Source of the DNA: an uncultured bacterium
Lineage (GTDB): Bacteria; Armatimonadota; Zipacnadia; Zipacnadales; Zipacnadaceae
NCBI GenBank assembly: GCA_937928475.1
Contig: CALFVE010000050.1
Span: 1 to 21,237 of the forward strand
Length of the DNA stretch: 21,237 nucleotides
Reading direction: 5' to 3'
The first letter of the stretch is position 1. Each line of letters opens with the position of its first letter. Below the pieces are notes generated by a model. It worked only from the letters and a program-made list of their open reading frames with translations. It searched no databases and had not been told where the DNA came from. This document shows positions 10,658-17,487 of the stretch, piece by piece. Made by a program: the position numbers and the translations under genes.

Positions 10658-10685
10658 CGCAAGCGGCAAGTCGCGAGTTGCGAGT
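10658..10685. repeat. 7-bp tandem repeat immediately after alaS
   Basis: Four consecutive heptamers read in phase: CGCAAGC (10658-10664), GGCAAGT (10665-10671), CGCGAGT (10672-10678), TGCGAGT (10679-10685). The complement of CGCGAGT is ACTCGCG, the exact unit of the array upstream of polX, so the two arrays belong to one family in opposite orientation. The rest of the gap to ruvX (10686-10857) shows only a GGCCGCGCG doublet and small GC-rich hairpins; I see no gene or clear terminator in it. Confidence 0.7.
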
Positions 10686-10857
10686 GAAAACGGCGGGCAG
10701 GCGACGAGAGCGCAAGGCCATGTTCGAGAGAATCCTCCAACCTGGCCCCTTCTGCCGCGGCCGTTCACGGCAAACGAGACGAAGGCCGCGCGGAACGCCA
10801 GCACTGCTACGACCTGCCCGCAAAGAGGCCGCGCGCAGCAGGGGAGGAGCCTGACTG

Positions 10858-11280
10858 ATGCGCATGCTCGGCCTTGACCTGGGCACAGCCCGGGTGGGCG
10901 TGGCGATAAGCGACGGCCAGGGGCGGCTGGCCATCCCACTGGAGATCCTGGCCTGCGACCCGGAGGGAGCCTGGCAGGAGCGCCTGGCCGAGATCGTGGC
11001 TGCGCGCGGGGTGGAGCAGGTGGTGGTCGGACTGCCGCTGAACTTGCGCGGCGAGCGCGGCGCGGCGGCAGAGGGCGCGGAGGCGCTCATAGCGCGACTG
11101 CGCGAGCGGCTGCCGGTGCCGGTGGTGACCTGGGACGAGCGCCTTTCTAGCGCGCTGGTGGAGAAGGCCATGTGCGCGGCGGGCCTGGACGCTCGCGCCC
11201 AGCGCGGCCGGAGCGACGCGGCGGCCGCCGCCGTGATCTTGCAATCCTACCTTGACTATCATGGACAAGCGCATGAGTAG
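10858..11280 (+). CDS. ruvX: Putative pre-16S rRNA nuclease / Holliday junction resolvase-like RuvX (YqgF)
   Basis: 140 residues, the usual YqgF size, with an RNase H-like fold. Conserved elements: LGLDLGTARVGVAISD (first catalytic Asp), VVGLPLNLRGERG, TWDERLSSALVEK (Glu), and RSDAAAAAVILQSYLD (final catalytic Asp). The E. coli homologue participates in 16S rRNA 5'-end maturation; resolvase activity has been proposed elsewhere. GGGGAGGAG (10841-10849) precedes ATG 10858; ATG 10864 is a weaker alternative. It overlaps mltG by eight bases. The intervening genes yrzL (ireB) and yrzB found in Bacillus are absent here. Confidence 0.95.
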   Translation: MRMLGLDLGTARVGVAISDGQGRLAIPLEILACDPEGAWQERLAEIVAARGVEQVVVGLPLNLRGERGAAAEGAEALIARLRERLPVPVVTWDERLSSALVEKAMCAAGLDARAQRGRSDAAAAAVILQSYLDYHGQAHE

Positions 11281-12319
11281 AAAGCAGAAGGGCCGCGCTC
11301 GACGGCTGTGGCTAGCCGCCGCCGTGGTGCTTGCGGTTCTGATCCTGGCTGGGGCGGGCGCGGTCGCCTACCTACTGGCCCTCCAACCGGTCACCCTGGA
11401 GGGACCGGCCCAGAGCGAGATTGTGCAGATCGAGCCCGGCCTTGGAGTGCTGGGCATCGGCCAGGTGCTGGAGGAGAAGGGCCTCATTCGTCATGTCTGG
11501 GCCTTCGTGGCTCAGGCCTACCTCTCCCGCGCCGCCCGCGGCTTGCAGGCCGGCTACTATCAACTCTCCTCTGATATGAGCACCGCAGAGATCGTCACGG
11601 CGCTGGCCAAGGGCGAGTCGGCCATGCGCAAGGTCACCTTCCCGGAAGGCTATGGCCTGGACGAGATAAGCGCGCTGCTGGAGAAGGAGCAGGTCTGCGA
11701 GCGGCCCAGTTTCCTGGGCGCGGCCAGCGACCAGGCCGTCAACCAAGTGCTGGGTGTGACCCTGCCCGCCAAGGCAGGCACGGCCGAGGGATACCTCTTC
11801 CCGGATACTTATTTCTTCGCCGTAGGGGAGGATCCCGTGCGCGTGGTGCAGACGATGGTGAGCCAGTTCAAGATCAAGTTCTATGACCCGATCTGGCTGC
11901 CCGCGGCGGCGCGCCGGCCTTGGGGCAGTCTGCACCAGGTGGTAACTCTCGCCTCCCTGGTGGAAAAGGAGGCCCGAGCAGACGAAGAGCGCGCTCTCAT
12001 CGCCGGGGTGCTGCTCAAGCGCCTGCGCCAGAACATGCTCCTGCAGTGTGACGCCACCGTGCAGTATGCCCTGGGGCAGCACAAGCCCCGCCTGACCCTC
12101 GAAGACCTGAAGGTGGACTCACCCTACAATACCTACAAGTACCCGGGGCTCCCCCCGGGTCCGATCTGCTGTCCGGGTCTACCCTCCCTGCAGGCCGCGC
12201 TCTACCCGCAACAGACCGATTACCTCTTCTACGTGGCTAAGCCCGACGGGACGCACGTGTTCTCTCGGACCTATGAGGAGCACCTGGCGGCGAAGCGCGC
12301 CCTGCAAGGGGGCCACTAG
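11273..12319 (+). CDS. mltG: Endolytic peptidoglycan transglycosylase MltG
   Basis: About 348 residues. A basic N-terminus (MSRKQKGRARR) precedes one transmembrane helix (roughly the next 22 residues), so the protein is anchored in the membrane with an extracytoplasmic catalytic domain. A LysM-like subdomain (IVQIEPGLGVLGIGQVLEEKG) leads to the YceG/MltG core: FPEGYGLDEISALL, GTAEGYLFPDTYFF, the catalytic-Glu motif LASLVEKEA, and DSPYNTYKYPGLPPGPI. MltG cleaves nascent glycan strands and helps to set their length. The usual GPIxNPG is here GPICCPG, so a conserved Asn appears replaced by Cys. Possible starts are TTG 11252, ATG 11261 and ATG 11273; none has a good ribosome site, and I chose the one giving the shortest overlap with ruvX. 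Confidence 0.95.
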   Translation: MSRKQKGRARRLWLAAAVVLAVLILAGAGAVAYLLALQPVTLEGPAQSEIVQIEPGLGVLGIGQVLEEKGLIRHVWAFVAQAYLSRAARGLQAGYYQLSSDMSTAEIVTALAKGESAMRKVTFPEGYGLDEISALLEKEQVCERPSFLGAASDQAVNQVLGVTLPAKAGTAEGYLFPDTYFFAVGEDPVRVVQTMVSQFKIKFYDPIWLPAAARRPWGSLHQVVTLASLVEKEARADEERALIAGVLLKRLRQNMLLQCDATVQYALGQHKPRLTLEDLKVDSPYNTYKYPGLPPGPICCPGLPSLQAALYPQQTDYLFYVAKPDGTHVFSRTYEEHLAAKRALQGGH

Positions 12320-12321
12320 GG

Positions 12322-12888
12322 ATGTGGGCGAGTTTCTGTCCGCACCAAGTGGTGCGGCGCGTGGAGGAGGTTGACCTGGAGGATCTCAAAGCGCGGGGAA
12401 TCCGGGCACTGCTGCTGGACTTGGACAACACGCTCACGCCCTGGCTGGGATACGAGATGACCCCCGCGGCGCAGCAGTGGTTAGCCCAGGCCAGGCGCGA
12501 CTTCCAGGTGTGCCTGGTCTCGAATCAGGTGCGAGCCCGGCGGGTGCGGCGCGTCGCCGAGCAGTTGGGCATCGTCTGTGTGCACGGCCTGGGGCCGTGG
12601 GGTAAGCCGTGGTCCCGCATCTTCCGTCGTGCCTTGCGCCTCACCGGGGCGGCACCGGAGCAGGCGGCGATGATCGGGGATCAGTTGTTCACCGACGTCT
12701 GGGGAGCGCGGCGCATGGGAATGTACGCGATTCTCGTAGAGCCGGTGGGCAAGCGGGAACTCGCGTGGACCCGACTCCACCGCTGGCTGGCCCGCTGGGT
12801 GGAGAAAGCCCTGCGCCGGCGGGGACTCTGGCCGCAGGAGCGGGCCCCTGGGGAAGCAGCGACGAGCCGGGAGAAGCCTGTGCGGTGA
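12322..12888 (+). CDS. yqeG: YqeG family HAD-IIIA phosphatase
   Basis: 188 residues. HAD motif I is LLLDLDNTLTPW (nucleophile D33, general acid D35), motif II CLVSNQ, motif III lysine in WGKPWSRIFRRAL, and motif IV MIGDQLFTDVWGARRMGMYAILVEPV. This is the YqeG subfamily, related to the PgpP phosphatidylglycerolphosphate phosphatases; the substrate is not predictable from sequence alone. It starts two bases after the mltG stop, so it is probably the last gene of the ruvX-mltG-yqeG unit. In Bacillus yqeG lies close upstream of aroE, as here, though yqeH is missing. The last ~25 residues are a variable basic tail. Confidence 0.93.
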   Translation: MWASFCPHQVVRRVEEVDLEDLKARGIRALLLDLDNTLTPWLGYEMTPAAQQWLAQARRDFQVCLVSNQVRARRVRRVAEQLGIVCVHGLGPWGKPWSRIFRRALRLTGAAPEQAAMIGDQLFTDVWGARRMGMYAILVEPVGKRELAWTRLHRWLARWVEKALRRRGLWPQERAPGEAATSREKPVR

Positions 12889-12900
12889 GGTCCGCGGCCG

Positions 12901-12933
12901 GCCTCACCCCCAGCCCCTCTCCTGGCAGGAGAG
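12901..12933. repeat. Pyrimidine-rich intergenic palindrome
   Basis: GCCTCACCCCCAGCCCCTCT followed by a perfect 7-bp stem, CTCTCCT (12917-12923) and AGGAGAG (12927-12933), with a three-base loop. Similar CCTCACCCC...CCTCTCC palindromes are familiar as dispersed intergenic elements in many high-GC genomes. It lies just after yqeG and could also stop transcription, but it has no T-run. A second small hairpin, GCGGC-TGAGAG-GCCGC, follows at 12961-12976. Confidence 0.5.
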
Positions 12934-12983
12934 CGGAGCCGGGCATGACCACCGCACGGCGCGGCTGAGAGGCCGCACGGGCC

Positions 12984-13055
12984 CAGGCAAGGAAGCCCGC
13001 GCTACTCGCAGGCGAGACGCCTGCGCTAATCACAGACGAGACGCCTGCGCTACTG
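12984..13055. repeat. Three ~24-bp repeats with palindromic core upstream of aroE
   Basis: The segment CGAGACGCCTGCGCTA occurs at 13013-13028 and 13037-13052, a period of exactly 24. A diverged copy ending CCCGCGCTACTC lies at 12996-13007. In the second unit GCAGGCG (13008-13014) and CGCCTGC (13018-13024) form a perfect 7-bp stem with an AGA loop. Spacing, number of copies and absence of unique spacers rule out CRISPR. The array ends about 20 bp before the aroE start, so it is in the probable 5' leader of that gene. Confidence 0.75.
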
Positions 13056-13075
13056 AGAGTCACGCGGTCCTGCCC

Positions 13076-13990
13076 ATGATCCTCAACGGTAAGACTAAGG
13101 TGGTTGGTGTGATCGGCTGGCCGGTCGAGCACAGCCTTTCGCCGCCCATGCACAATGCGGCGCTGGAATGGCTGGGGCTCAACTGGGTGTACGTGCCCTT
13201 TGCCGTCGCGCCCGAGCGGGTGGGGGAGGCGGTACAGGGCCTGCGCGGGCTGAATCTGGTAGGGCTGAACGTCACCATCCCCCACAAGGCGGCGGTGCTG
13301 CCCTACCTTGACGAGGTAAGTCCGGAGGGCTGGCTGCTGGGCGCGGTGAATACTCTGACCAACCGGGACGGCTTCCTCACCGGGGAGAACACCGACGTGG
13401 AAGGCTTCTTGCGGTCGGTGCAGGAGACGGGCTGGGACCTGGCGGGCAGGCGGGTAGTGGTGATTGGCGCGGGGGGCTCGGCGCGGGCGGTCTGCCTGGC
13501 TGCGGTGCGGGCCGGCGCGGCGAGCCTGACCATTCTGAACCGGACCCTGGAGCGCGCGGAGGAAGTCGCTGCCCTGCTGGCTCCGGCGCTGGGGCCGACC
13601 CCGGTGCAGGCGCTCTCCCTGCGCGATCCCGAGGCCCCGGAGGCGGTGCGCAGCGCGGAGGTCATCGTGGACTGCACCCCGGTGGGGATGTACCCGCACC
13701 ATCAGGTGCCGCCGGTCATTCCTGCGGAATGGATGCGCCCCGGGCAACTGGTCTGCGACCTGACGTACAACCCGCGGCGAACGGTGCTTCTGCAGGCGGC
13801 GCAGAAGGCGGGCGCGGAGACACTGGAGGGCGTGGGGATGCTGGTGCACCAGGGCGCGCTGGCCTTGGAGCGCTGGACCGGCCGCCCCGCGCCGGTGGAG
13901 GTCATGCGCCACGCCTTGCTCGCGGCCCTATCCGAACGGCGGCGGAACGGCGGCGGAACGGCAGCGGAACAGCGGCTGAACGGCGCCTGA
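13076..13990 (+). CDS. aroE: Shikimate dehydrogenase (NADP+)
   Basis: 304 residues. Reduces 3-dehydroshikimate to shikimate in the chorismate pathway. Seen: GWPVEHSLSPPMHNAAL with shikimate-binding Ser20/Ser22, NVTIPHK with catalytic Lys71, NTDVEGF with Asp107, the Rossmann glycine motif GAGGSARA (131-138), NRT for NADP phosphate, and the C-terminal GVGMLVHQGALALERWTG. The enzyme should end near residue 285; the last ~19 residues (SERRRNGGGTAAEQRLNGA) are encoded by the 11-bp tandem repeat that begins inside the gene, so the natural stop has apparently been displaced. No clear ribosome site precedes ATG 13076, which follows the 24-bp repeat array. A low-complexity basic tail is unlikely to harm the catalytic fold. 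Confidence 0.96.
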   Translation: MILNGKTKVVGVIGWPVEHSLSPPMHNAALEWLGLNWVYVPFAVAPERVGEAVQGLRGLNLVGLNVTIPHKAAVLPYLDEVSPEGWLLGAVNTLTNRDGFLTGENTDVEGFLRSVQETGWDLAGRRVVVIGAGGSARAVCLAAVRAGAASLTILNRTLERAEEVAALLAPALGPTPVQALSLRDPEAPEAVRSAEVIVDCTPVGMYPHHQVPPVIPAEWMRPGQLVCDLTYNPRRTVLLQAAQKAGAETLEGVGMLVHQGALALERWTGRPAPVEVMRHALLAALSERRRNGGGTAAEQRLNGA

Positions 13991-14069
13991 AGGGCGGCTG
14001 CACGACAGCAAAACGAAAGCACAACGGAAGCGCAGAGGAAGCACAACGGAAGCGCCACACAAGCGGAGG
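13938..14069. repeat. 11-bp tandem repeat array across the aroE 3' end
   Basis: Twelve consecutive 11-base units can be laid out without a gap: GGCGGCGGAAC (13938-13948, repeated 13949-13959), GGCAGCGGAAC, AGCGGCTGAAC, GGCGCCTGAAG, GGCGGCTGCAC, GACAGCAAAAC, GAAAGCACAAC, GGAAGCGCAGA, GGAAGCACAAC, GGAAGCGCCAC, ACAAGCGGAGG. The core GC at positions 5-6 is in nearly every unit; AAC ends most. Composition drifts from GC-rich units inside aroE to A-richer units in the gap. The first five units encode the aroE tail. Because 11 is not a multiple of 3, the array reads differently in successive units. Confidence 0.88.
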
Positions 14070-14107
14070 GGCGAGTTGACCCTTGATATTTTGGATTCTT
14101 GACTCCC

Positions 14108-14800
14108 ATGCACGACCTCTTGCGCCTGATTGACCATTCTGTGCTCGGGCCGACCTGCACCGAAGCCGAGGTGCTGGCAGGATGCGAGGTGGCGCTCCGC
14201 TACTCGACCGCGGCCCTGGTTGTGCCGCCGGTGTGGCTGCCCGTGATCGTCCCCCGCCTGCGCGGCAGCGGCGTGAAGGCGGCCACCACCTGCGGCTTTC
14301 CCCTGGGCGTCAATACCACCGCGGCGAAGACTGTGGAGGCCTATGACGCGGTGATGGCCGGCGCCGAGGAGGTGGACATGGTGATGAACTACTCGGCGCT
14401 GCGCTCCGGCTATGAGAGTCTGGTGGAGCAGGACATCCGGGCCGTGGTCACCGCCTGCGCCCAGGCCGCCCAGCGCCTGGGGCAAAGCCCGCCGGTGGTG
14501 AAGGTCATCCTGGAGATGTGCTATCTGAGCGAGGCCGAGAAACGGCGCGCGGCGGAGATGGCCGTGGCGGCCGGCGCGGATTTTCTCAAGACCTCAACCG
14601 GAATGGGCGTAGGCGGGGCAACGGTGGCGGATGTCGCCCTGCTGCGAGCGGCGGCGCCGGAGGCGGTCGGGGTCAAGGCCGCCGGGGGCCTGCGCACCGT
14701 CGCCGACTGCCGGCGCATGATCGAGGCAGGCGCGACCCGGCTGGGCACCAGCGCGACCGCGGCTATTGCGCGGGAACTGGAGGACGAGGCCGAGGGCTAA
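14108..14800 (+). CDS. deoC: Deoxyribose-phosphate aldolase
   Basis: About 230 residues, class I aldolase of the DeoC family, converting 2-deoxyribose 5-phosphate to glyceraldehyde 3-phosphate and acetaldehyde. Seen: LIDHSVLGPTCTEAEV, the ATTCGFPLG strand, EEVDMVMNYSAL, Schiff-base lysine in DFLKTSTGMG (about K161), and second lysine in GVKAAGGLRT (about K190). A TTG lies nine bases upstream at 14099, but ATG 14108 fits the family start. It has no good Shine-Dalgarno sequence and is preceded by a short AT-rich stretch (14081-14098) after the 11-bp repeat array, which may contain a promoter I cannot define. No other nucleoside-catabolism gene is adjacent. Confidence 0.95.
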   Translation: MHDLLRLIDHSVLGPTCTEAEVLAGCEVALRYSTAALVVPPVWLPVIVPRLRGSGVKAATTCGFPLGVNTTAAKTVEAYDAVMAGAEEVDMVMNYSALRSGYESLVEQDIRAVVTACAQAAQRLGQSPPVVKVILEMCYLSEAEKRRAAEMAVAAGADFLKTSTGMGVGGATVADVALLRAAAPEAVGVKAAGGLRTVADCRRMIEAGATRLGTSATAAIARELEDEAEG

Positions 14801-14839
14801 CCCTCGAGCGGCTTCGGCCCGTACCCGGGTGCATTCAAC

Positions 14840-15595
14840 TTGCCCACTAAGACCTATACTGCCACCGGCATCACCTTGCTGGCTCGCAAGTTCCGCGGCA
14901 GCGAGCGGGTGGTGAGTTTCTACACCCGCGAGCACGGCAAGGTAGAGGCGGCCGCCGCCGGGATCGGCAAGCCGGGCAGCAGCCTGGCGGGAGCGGTAGA
15001 GCCGTTCACGGTCTCCCGACTGTTTCTGGTGCGGGGACGAAATCTGGACCGGCTCACGCAGGCCCAGGTGCTGGAGGCCTTACCGGAACTGGCGGCGCGC
15101 CTGGAGGCCTTCGGCTACGCAACCTGGCTGGCCGAACTTACCGCCCGGATTACCGAGCCGGGCGAGGCCGCCCCGGAACTGTTCGACCGCTTGCGGGAGA
15201 GCCTGCGGGCGCTCGCGGAGGGCACTCAGGGCGCGCTGGTGGCAGCGGCCTACGCGCTGGCGCAGCTGGAGGCGCAGGGGCTAGCGCCGATTCTCGACCG
15301 CTGCGCCGCCTGCGGGAGGGAACTGGCCGGGGCCTCCTGGTACGACGGAGCCGCCGGCGGGCTGCTCTGCTCCGACTGCGCGACTCAGGGCGGGACCAAG
15401 ACCGAGGTCAGCGCCGGGGCGCGGGGTCTCCTGCACGGGCTGCGCCGCCTGCCGGCGAGCCGCCTGCGGACCCTGCGGGCATTCCCTCGGGAGAGCGCCG
15501 AGGTCCTGTCCTTGCTGCGGCAGCACCTGGAGTACCACCTGGCCTTGCGCCTGAAGAGCGAGGAGTTCCTGCAACAGTTGCGTCAGGAGGAATAG
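14840..15595 (+). CDS. recO: DNA repair protein RecO
   Basis: 251 residues. RecO loads RecA at gaps and anneals SSB-coated DNA in the RecFOR pathway. N-terminal OB fold: TYTATGITLLARKFRGSERV, FYTREHGKVEAAAAGIGKP, LAGAVEPFTVS. A helical C-terminal domain includes the zinc finger CAAC (around residue 155) and CSDC. From the deoC stop onward the frame contains no ATG or GTG before the family-conserved start, so TTG at 14840 is the only sensible initiator; it lacks a clear ribosome site. The distance from deoC is 39 bases, so the two may be co-transcribed. Confidence 0.93.
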   Translation: MPTKTYTATGITLLARKFRGSERVVSFYTREHGKVEAAAAGIGKPGSSLAGAVEPFTVSRLFLVRGRNLDRLTQAQVLEALPELAARLEAFGYATWLAELTARITEPGEAAPELFDRLRESLRALAEGTQGALVAAAYALAQLEAQGLAPILDRCAACGRELAGASWYDGAAGGLLCSDCATQGGTKTEVSAGARGLLHGLRRLPASRLRTLRAFPRESAEVLSLLRQHLEYHLALRLKSEEFLQQLRQEE

Positions 15596-15622
15596 CCCCG
15601 GCTACTGCTGCCTGCGCAGGGG

Positions 15623-15647
15623 CTCTCTCCCGCCTGCGGCGAGAGAG
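15623..15647. terminator. GC-rich hairpin downstream of recO
   Basis: CTCTCTC (15623-15629) pairs with GAGAGAG (15641-15647); inside, CCG (15630-15632) can pair with CGG (15637-15639) leaving one bulged base. There is no T-run, so this may be a factor-dependent stop or simply a dispersed palindrome related to that at 12917-12933. Confidence 0.35.
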
Positions 15648-15692
15648 GGAGGCAACGAACGCCCAGTGTTCGCTGTCCCCTGTGCGTTGTCA

Positions 15693-15727
15693 ACTCGCGA
15701 CTCGCGACTCAAAACTCGCGACTCACC
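15693..15727. repeat. 7-bp tandem repeat directly upstream of polX
   Basis: Five heptamers in register: ACTCGCG (15693), ACTCGCG (15700), ACTCAAA (15707), ACTCGCG (15714), ACTCACC (15721). All share ACTC followed by a variable triplet. The array stops four bases before the polX ATG, occupying the place where a ribosome site would be. The same heptamer occurs inverted after alaS. Confidence 0.85.
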
Positions 15728-15731
15728 AACC

Positions 15732-17486
15732 ATGACCAACGCCGAGATCGCCAGGGTCCTCGAGGAGATCGCCGACCTGCTCGACATCGAGGAGGCCGAC
15801 CGCTTCCGGGTGCTCAGTTACCGGAAGGCGGCCGAGGTGGTCGCCAATCACGGCCGGGAGTTGACCGCCGTGTATAACGAAGGCGGCACCAAGGCGCTGC
15901 AAGCGATCCCCGGCATCGGCAAGAGCATGGCGGAGAAGATTGCCGAGCTGGCCGAGACGGGGCAACTGGCCTATCATCGCGAACTCAAGTCAAAATACCC
16001 GCCCACGTTGCTCGATCTGCTGCGCGTGCCCGGCCTGGGGCCGCGCAAAGTGGCGCTGGTCTATCATGAGTTAGGGATCGCTTCCCTCGATGAACTGGCG
16101 GAGGCGGCTCAGCAGCATCGCCTCCGGGACCTGCCGGGCATGGGGGCGAAAAGCGAAGAGAATATTCTGCACAACCTGCAGGTCTACGCCGAGAGCGGTA
16201 AGCGCTCGCGCCTGGGAGACATCCTGCCGCTGGCCGAGCGGCTGGTCGCCCGCCTGCGGAGGGAGCCGGGGGTGATCGCCGCCGACTACGCGGGCAGCGC
16301 TCGCCGGGGTCGGGAGACGGTCGGGGACCTCGACTTGCTGGCCACCTCCGAGAGGCCGGCGGAGGTCTGCGCGGCCTTCGCCCAGAGCGAGGAACTGGAG
16401 GAGGTCATCGCGGCGGGCGATACCAAGGTGAGCGGACGCCTGCCCGGCGGGCGGCAGGTGGACCTGCGGGTGGTGCCGCCGGAGTCCTGGGGGGCGGCCC
16501 TGCAGTACTTCACCGGCTCGCAGGCGCACAACATTGCCCTGCGCACCCGCGCCCAGCGGATGAACCTCACGCTCAACGAGTACGGGGTGTTTGAGTTCCA
16601 CGACGAGCAGGCCGGCGCCCGGGTAGCGGGAGCCACCGAGGAGGAGGTGTACGCGGCCGTCGGCCTCCCCTGGATTCCGCCGGAGTTGCGCGAGGACCGC
16701 GGGGAGATTCAGGCAGCCGAGGAGGGACGCCTGCCTCGCCTGCTCGAACTGGGCGACCTGCGTGGAGACCTCCACGTCCACACCACCGCCTCCGACGGTC
16801 ATGCCACCCTGGAAGAGATGGCGGCAGCGGCGCTGGAGCGTGGATACGAGTACCTGGGCGTGAGCGAGCATTCCCCCTCCTTGTACGTCGCCAACGGCCT
16901 GGACGGAGCGCGCTTGCGGGCGCATCGCGAGGAAATAGACGAACTCAACGCCGACCTGCGCCGCCGCGGGCTGGGACTGACGATCCTGCTGGGCACCGAG
17001 GCCGACATCCTGCCCGACGGGAGCGTGGACTTGGCTCCCGGCACTTGGGAACTCCTGGACTACGTGATCGCCTCCGTGCACCAGGGCTTCACCGCCGACG
17101 CCGAGCGCATGACTCAGCGCATAATCACCGCCCTGGAAAGCGGTTGGGTGGACATCCTGGGGCACCCCACCGGACGCATCCTGCAAGAGCGGGAGGCCTA
17201 CGGGATTCACCTAGAGGAGGTGCTGGCGGCGGCGGTCAAGGCGGGCGTGGCGGTGGAGATCAACGCCGCGCCGGAGCGCCTGGACCTGGACGACATCCAC
17301 TCCCGCCTGGTGCAGCAACAGGGGGGCCTGTTGTGTATCAACACCGACGCCCACTACCCGGCCTGGCTGGATCATCTGCGCTACGGGGTGCTGGTCGCCC
17401 GCCGGGGCTGGGTCGAGCCGCCCACCGTGATCAACACTTGGCCCTTGCGCGACCTGCGCGAGTGGCTGGCCCGCAGGAGGAAGTAA
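15732..17486 (+). CDS. polX: DNA polymerase/3'-5' exonuclease PolX
   Basis: 584 residues, normal length for bacterial PolX. N-terminal helix-hairpin-helix region with GRELTAVYNEGGTKAL, IPGIGKSMAEKIAEL and VPGLGPRKV; palm with GSARRGRETVGDLDLL (G188 to about L203; metal ligands D199 and D201) and the third Asp in RQVDLRVV; C-terminal PHP domain beginning DLHVHTTASDGH (D346, H348, H350) with VSEHSPS, TEADIL and NTDAHYP. The polymerase fills short gaps in base-excision repair, and the PHP domain supplies Mn2+-dependent 3'-5' exonuclease and AP endonuclease activity. The frame is open 22 codons further upstream, but those codons are heptamer repeat, so ATG 15732 is preferred. No Shine-Dalgarno sequence is visible because the repeat fills that position. 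Confidence 0.96.
   Translation: MTNAEIARVLEEIADLLDIEEADRFRVLSYRKAAEVVANHGRELTAVYNEGGTKALQAIPGIGKSMAEKIAELAETGQLAYHRELKSKYPPTLLDLLRVPGLGPRKVALVYHELGIASLDELAEAAQQHRLRDLPGMGAKSEENILHNLQVYAESGKRSRLGDILPLAERLVARLRREPGVIAADYAGSARRGRETVGDLDLLATSERPAEVCAAFAQSEELEEVIAAGDTKVSGRLPGGRQVDLRVVPPESWGAALQYFTGSQAHNIALRTRAQRMNLTLNEYGVFEFHDEQAGARVAGATEEEVYAAVGLPWIPPELREDRGEIQAAEEGRLPRLLELGDLRGDLHVHTTASDGHATLEEMAAAALERGYEYLGVSEHSPSLYVANGLDGARLRAHREEIDELNADLRRRGLGLTILLGTEADILPDGSVDLAPGTWELLDYVIASVHQGFTADAERMTQRIITALESGWVDILGHPTGRILQEREAYGIHLEEVLAAAVKAGVAVEINAAPERLDLDDIHSRLVQQQGGLLCINTDAHYPAWLDHLRYGVLVARRGWVEPPTVINTWPLRDLREWLARRRK
17475..17480 (+). promoter_or_regulatory. Strong Shine-Dalgarno deciding a TTG start
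   Basis: AGGAGG inside the last codons of polX, seven bases before TTG 17488. No ATG is available near the signal peptide, so this site fixes the start of the following gene and implies that it is translated from the polX transcript. Confidence 0.8.
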
Positions 17487-17487
17487 C

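Noticed and set aside
12984..13055. Possible CRISPR array
   Set aside because: The period is only ~24 bp with most of it conserved; there are no unique spacers of constant length and no cas genes.
13729..14079. Plus-strand frame running through the 11-bp array
   Set aside because: It is a second frame of aroE continued through the repeat. The repeat stays open in several frames because of its composition.
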